From Alishewanella jeotgali KCTC 22429 (GTDB lineage Bacteria > Pseudomonadota > Gammaproteobacteria > Enterobacterales > Alteromonadaceae): DNA of 64,000 bases. The stretch lies in NCBI RefSeq assembly GCF_000245735.1, contig NZ_AHTH01000049.1, forward strand, positions 1 to 64,000, written 5' to 3'. Positions 60,569-64,000 of the stretch are shown here, piece after piece. Under the pieces are notes generated by a model. That model saw nothing but the letters and a program-made list of their open reading frames with translations. It did not search any database and had not been told where the DNA came from. Positions within the stretch are counted from its first letter, which is position 1. Every line of letters starts with the position of its first letter. The translations under genes and the position numbers were made by a program.

Positions 60569-62587
60569 CTAGGCGATAGCGACGGTGGCAGTCACGATGG
60601 GATCTTGCCGTTCGGCCGGATAAATCACCAGCAAATTAGTGTGCGGCAGTGCCTGACTCAGCCTTTGCTGTAAACGGGGCAGATCAGCATCCCAGGCCAG
60701 ACCACCCTGACGCACGCCGTAGAGCACCAGTAAGTCACCTGTCGGTGCCAGCTTATGCAGCTGATCGGGTAACAACTGATACTGCGGCGCGGTAATGTAA
60801 CCACTGATATTGGCTTTATTCAGCGCGGCTTTGATAGCCGCGACCTGGTTATCCTGACAACAGAGCTGTACCGTCAGACTTAACTGTTGCGCCAGACGTT
60901 GCACCAACTCGCGCGCTTCAGCAAAGCCGGCCTCTTTTTCTGCATTCGGTGGAATAAGCCAGAATAAGCGTTGACCGTGTTGTAGTGGTGACAGCTGACG
61001 CTTCACCAGCAGTGTATAACCCGGATCGGCCAGCAAGCGGCTTAACATTGAACCAAATAGCAGCTCGGCGGTACTGCTGTGTTCGCTCCAGCCTACAATA
61101 ACTTCAGTCGCATTCAGTTCCCGGCGGCTACGCAAAATACCATCACTGATATTCAGATCCAGCCGGGTTTTGGCCTGAGCCGGAATATTGGCGGCAGCCA
61201 GATAACTGACCGCCTGCTCCAGTCGACTGGCGGCTTGTTGTAACGGCAGGCTGTGGTCACGCTGCTCTTCTACCACTGTCATCGCGTACACAGGTTGACG
61301 GGCGCCCGGCGCGCGCAGCCATTTCGCCAACTGTAAAAAGGGTTCCATCTGTTGCTGCGGTGCCAGTGCTACCATAATCCGTTGCTCCGCCAGGCTTTCC
61401 TCGGGCTGCTGTTGGCTGCTAAGCGCAATTTTCCGGCCGTAGCGGTCAACCAGCCAGGGTGCCAAAAAGCAGGTAACCAAAATCATAAGAATGGCGCCAT
61501 TTACCACCGCTTCATCAAACAAGCCAATTTCATAGCCGACCATGGTTGCGGCCAGTGTGGCGGCGGCCTGGGCCACGCTTAAGCCAAATACGACCCGCGC
61601 TTGCGGTTTGCTGTAGCCCAAAAATAGCCGGCACAGCTCCGCAGCGGCCCATTTGGTTAAAATCACTGTGGCGACCATAGCAAAGGCTATTACCCAGGCA
61701 CGAAGGCTGGCGAAGAAAATCCCGACATCCAGCAGCATACCAACCGATAACAAAAAGAATGGGATAAATATCGCTTCACCGGTAAATTGCAGCCGGTTCA
61801 TCAGGGTGCTGTTATGCGGAATAATACGGTTAAGGGCTAACCCGGCTAAAAAGGCACCGATAATCGGCTCAGCACCGGCCAGATGTGAGAAGCTGGCGCA
61901 GATAAAGACCGTCGCCAATACAAACACAAACTCCGCCACGCCATCGCCGCCGACACTGCGAAAGAACCAGCGTGCCAGCCTGGGTAATAACACTAAGATC
62001 AGCAGGATATACAGGCTTAAACTTATGCCAAGTTGCAGCCAGTAATGCTCGCTAAGCTCGCCTTTGGCCATGGTTGCAATCACTGCCAGTACCAAGAGAG
62101 CCAGGGTGTCGGTAATAATAGTACCGCCAACGGCAGTCGTTACGGCCGGGTTGCGGCTAATGCCTAAGCGGCTGGCGATAGGATAGGCCAGCAACGTATG
62201 AGAGGCGAACATACTGGCCAGCAGTATTGCGGCCAGCCAGTCAAAGCCAAGCAATAAGCCAACGGCAGTGCCGGTTGCCTGCGGGATGGCAAAGGTGAAT
62301 AGACCAAACAGCAAGGTATGCGATTTGGAGCGTTTTAATTGCTGCATATCAATCTCTAGTGCAGCAATAAACATAATATACAGCAAGCCAACGGTGCCAA
62401 AGAGCACAAAAGACTGATCACGGGCCAGCACATTCAGCGCATTGGGGCCAAGCAGGGCACCGGCGAAGAGTAAACCCAGCATACCGGGTAAGCGGTAGCG
62501 CGCTAATAGAATAGGGCAAATCAGGATCAGGCTGGCCACAATCGCAAACACAACAACCGGATTGGCTATAGGAAACAACTCAGACAT
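60569..62587 (-). CDS. CPA2 cation:proton antiporter with C-terminal USP-like region
   Basis: 672 residues from ATG 62587 (SELFPIANP...); the longer frame from 62647 has no good ribosome site. The N-terminal about 390 residues are a KefB/NapA-like Na+/H+ exchanger domain of 12-13 helices (LPGMLGLLFAGALLGPNALN, TAVGGTIITDTLALLVLAVI, GAEPIIGAFLAGLALNRIIP). The C-terminal about 270 are soluble, with two universal-stress-like halves (RIMVALAPQQQMEPFLQLAK; EVIVGWSEHSSTAELLFGSM) instead of the TrkA-N domain of KefB/C. It probably exchanges K+ or Na+ for protons, under control of the C-terminal region. Confidence 0.9.
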   Translation of the reverse strand: MSELFPIANPVVVFAIVASLILICPILLARYRLPGMLGLLFAGALLGPNALNVLARDQSFVLFGTVGLLYIMFIAALEIDMQQLKRSKSHTLLFGLFTFAIPQATGTAVGLLLGFDWLAAILLASMFASHTLLAYPIASRLGISRNPAVTTAVGGTIITDTLALLVLAVIATMAKGELSEHYWLQLGISLSLYILLILVLLPRLARWFFRSVGGDGVAEFVFVLATVFICASFSHLAGAEPIIGAFLAGLALNRIIPHNSTLMNRLQFTGEAIFIPFFLLSVGMLLDVGIFFASLRAWVIAFAMVATVILTKWAAAELCRLFLGYSKPQARVVFGLSVAQAAATLAATMVGYEIGLFDEAVVNGAILMILVTCFLAPWLVDRYGRKIALSSQQQPEESLAEQRIMVALAPQQQMEPFLQLAKWLRAPGARQPVYAMTVVEEQRDHSLPLQQAASRLEQAVSYLAAANIPAQAKTRLDLNISDGILRSRRELNATEVIVGWSEHSSTAELLFGSMLSRLLADPGYTLLVKRQLSPLQHGQRLFWLIPPNAEKEAGFAEARELVQRLAQQLSLTVQLCCQDNQVAAIKAALNKANISGYITAPQYQLLPDQLHKLAPTGDLLVLYGVRQGGLAWDADLPRLQQRLSQALPHTNLLVIYPAERQDPIVTATVAIA

Positions 62588-62803
62588 CTGTCCGTTATCC
62601 TTCAAACTACGGTAAAAATAGCAGTGGCTAGTGTAATCAAAGTTCATGGCGCCTGATAGCGTTGATTACACCTTGCTGAGCGCTTTTGCCTGACGTTATT
62701 CGAATTTCTGCAACAAAGTGAGCAACTAATACTGTTGTTGCCAGTGCACTAGGGCGTCAAACTAGGCTAATAGTTTGGTTAACAAAGGCTACTGGATTTC
62801 GTT

Positions 62804-63388
62804 ATGCTAAAAAACTCCCCAACTCACTATGGCAAGGTTGCCCGCGCGCTGCATTGGCTGACGGCACTGCTGTTTTTACTGGCCTATGTCGCAGTGTATT
62901 ACCGGCAATGGTTTACTGAGGCCCGGACGCCGGAGAACTGGACCGCACTGCAGCTGCATTTATCCTTTGGCGTGACTATCGCGGTGCTGGTAGTGCTGCG
63001 GCTCTACTGGCGGCTGACTAATGTTCAGCCTGAGGCTGAGCCGGGTTCGGCGCTGATGCAAAAGGCTGCGCATCTGGGGCATCTGGTATTGTATGGCGTG
63101 CTGATTGTGATGCCATTGACCGGCTATTTAGGTACCGGCGTGGCAACCGAGTTTTTCTTTTTATTTGAGATCCCGAAATTTGCCGATACCTGGTTGTTTC
63201 AGACGCTGGTTGCGGATGGTATGGGCCTGAGTTTTGAGCAATTTGAAGCGCCGATGGATTTTATTCACAAGCAGGGCGGAGCTTATCTGGTGTGGCTATT
63301 GATTTTGGGGCATGCCGCGGCCGCGCTTTACCATCACTATCATTTAAAAGATCGCACGCTGCTAAAAATGTTGCCACCCCGTCGCTGA
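62804..63388 (+). CDS. Cytochrome b561
   Basis: 194 residues, four membrane helices. Haem-ligand His are in ARALHWLTALLFLLAYVAVY (helix 1), QLHLSFGVTIAVLVVLRLYW (helix 2), AHLGHLVLYGVLIVMPLTGY (helix 3) and LGHAAAALYHHYHLKDRTLL (helix 4), the pattern of the bacterial b561 family (CybB-like). It passes electrons from quinol, perhaps to superoxide or a periplasmic partner. ATG 62804; gene alone. Confidence 0.94.
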   Translation: MLKNSPTHYGKVARALHWLTALLFLLAYVAVYYRQWFTEARTPENWTALQLHLSFGVTIAVLVVLRLYWRLTNVQPEAEPGSALMQKAAHLGHLVLYGVLIVMPLTGYLGTGVATEFFFLFEIPKFADTWLFQTLVADGMGLSFEQFEAPMDFIHKQGGAYLVWLLILGHAAAALYHHYHLKDRTLLKMLPPRR

Positions 63389-63475
63389 TAGCGGAAATGT
63401 CTGCTGGGTCTGTGAACGTGAATGGCGTATCATACGTAGCACTTAGCAGTTGATAGTAGTGTAATACGAGGTGAC

Positions 63476-64000
63476 ATGGCCAGCCGTTCGAGCGCTGAAA
63501 TGACCTTAGCCGGCGAGCAGGATCTCTGGTTTTTGCCGCTTGGCGGTTGCGGCGAAATTGGGATGAACCTGAATTTATACGGTCATGCCGGGCGCTGGTT
63601 AATGGTGGATTGCGGTGTCACCTTTTATAATCCGCTGCAGCCGCAGACACAGCCACCGCAGCTCACGGCTGAAGTGCAGGCCGCCGATCCCAGCTTTATT
63701 GCCGCACAACGCGAAAATCTGTGCGGCATTATTATTACCCATGCCCACGAAGATCATATTGGTGCCTTGCCGTATTTATGGCCGCGCTTGCAAGCGCCGG
63801 TGTATTGCACCCCCTTTGCCGCCGAGGTGCTGCGCCGTAAACTGGCGCGTACCGACCTTATTGAGCAGATGCCCATTATTGAAATCCCGCCCGGCGGTAC
63901 CTGTCAGATCGGGCCTTTTCTCGTCAATTGGCTAAATATCACCCACTCGATCCCGGAATGTCAGGCACTGTTAATCAGCACCCCGGCCGGCAAGGTGTTT
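63476..64000 (+). CDS. RNase J-like metallo-beta-lactamase protein, cut by the window edge
   Basis: The first 175 codons are present, open to the right edge. LWFLPLGGCGEIGMNLNLYG and MVDCGVTF begin the domain, and the metal motif is THAHEDHIGALPYLWPRL (HxHxDH), followed by ITHSIPECQALL (second His and Ser/Pro loop), which matches the RNase J / beta-CASP branch rather than glyoxalase II. RNase J is an exo/endo-ribonuclease typical of Firmicutes; homologues occur in some gammaproteobacteria with unclear roles. An ACGAGGTGAC ribosome site precedes ATG 63476. Confidence 0.85.
   Translation, partial: MASRSSAEMTLAGEQDLWFLPLGGCGEIGMNLNLYGHAGRWLMVDCGVTFYNPLQPQTQPPQLTAEVQAADPSFIAAQRENLCGIIITHAHEDHIGALPYLWPRLQAPVYCTPFAAEVLRRKLARTDLIEQMPIIEIPPGGTCQIGPFLVNWLNITHSIPECQALLISTPAGKVF

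Overview
The window looks like chromosomal DNA of a free-living gammaproteobacterium. My guess from gene content and moderate GC is the Rheinheimera / Arsukibacterium / Alishewanella neighbourhood; that is inference, because no rRNA or other marker gene is present. About 50 protein genes lie in small operons on both strands. I see no tRNA, rRNA, CRISPR array or prophage.

Layout. 0.2-4.4 kb: DUF6172 protein, RhlE-type DEAD-box helicase, a frameshifted serine hydrolase and a fosmidomycin-resistance-type MFS pump. 4.4-5.9 kb: ParE/Phd toxin-antitoxin pair and a LiaF-like protein. 6-16.3 kb: WrbA, SRPBCC protein, EamA exporter with a divergent LysR gene, two GGDEF diguanylate cyclases (one with MASE1), a GlxA-type AraC regulator, GNAT and VOC proteins, a second LysR gene and a SugE-type SMR pump. 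16.5-26.6 kb: two divergent RND systems, a heavy-metal (CusA/CzcA-type) operon with several His-rich accessory proteins and a drug-type adaptor/permease pair. 26.7-31.5 kb: a CNNM/CBS protein, then an ArsR-type regulator facing an ArsP/YraQ-type permease that overlaps a eukaryotic-type glutathione synthetase gene, then an alpha/beta hydrolase. 31.5-34.6 kb: a fasciclin protein, a methyltransferase and an IS110/IS1111-type element. 34.6-45.8 kb: AEC transporter, unknown proteins, a membrane-anchored winged-helix regulator, metR/metE, a GNAT protein, a repeat lipoprotein and a LysR gene divergent from icd. 45.9-56.7 kb: a chemoreceptor, a QseBC/PmrAB-type two-component system, a divergent LTA-synthase-family enzyme and a five-gene operon (thermostable-hemolysin family protein, AMP ligase, TenA/HDO-like protein, SDR, TPR protein). 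56.9-59.2 kb: a porin gene split by an IS10-like element. 59.5-64 kb: cysA, a CPA2 antiporter, cytochrome b561 and the start of an RNase J-like protein.

The three strongest new signals are these. (1) The two-component operon, the LTA-synthase-family gene and the five-gene operon share one promoter design: a PmrA/QseB-type box (YTTAAK-N5-YTTAAK), exactly 10 bases, then a TAANCT -10 hexamer. This suggests a single envelope-stress regulon containing an uncharacterised biosynthetic pathway. (2) The non-coding 3' part of the IS110-type element contains two stem-enclosed loops. Their unpaired sides match the interrupted target on the two sides of an AG core and, more weakly, the element's own ends, as expected of a bridge/seekRNA. 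The target can be rebuilt as the second copy of a 34-bp tandem repeat. (3) A eukaryotic-type glutathione synthetase with its catalytic residues intact sits in an operon with an ArsP-like permease under a Cys-rich ArsR regulator.

Two genes are broken: the serine hydrolase by one missing G in a G run, and the porin by the IS10-like element, which has a clean 9-bp target duplication.
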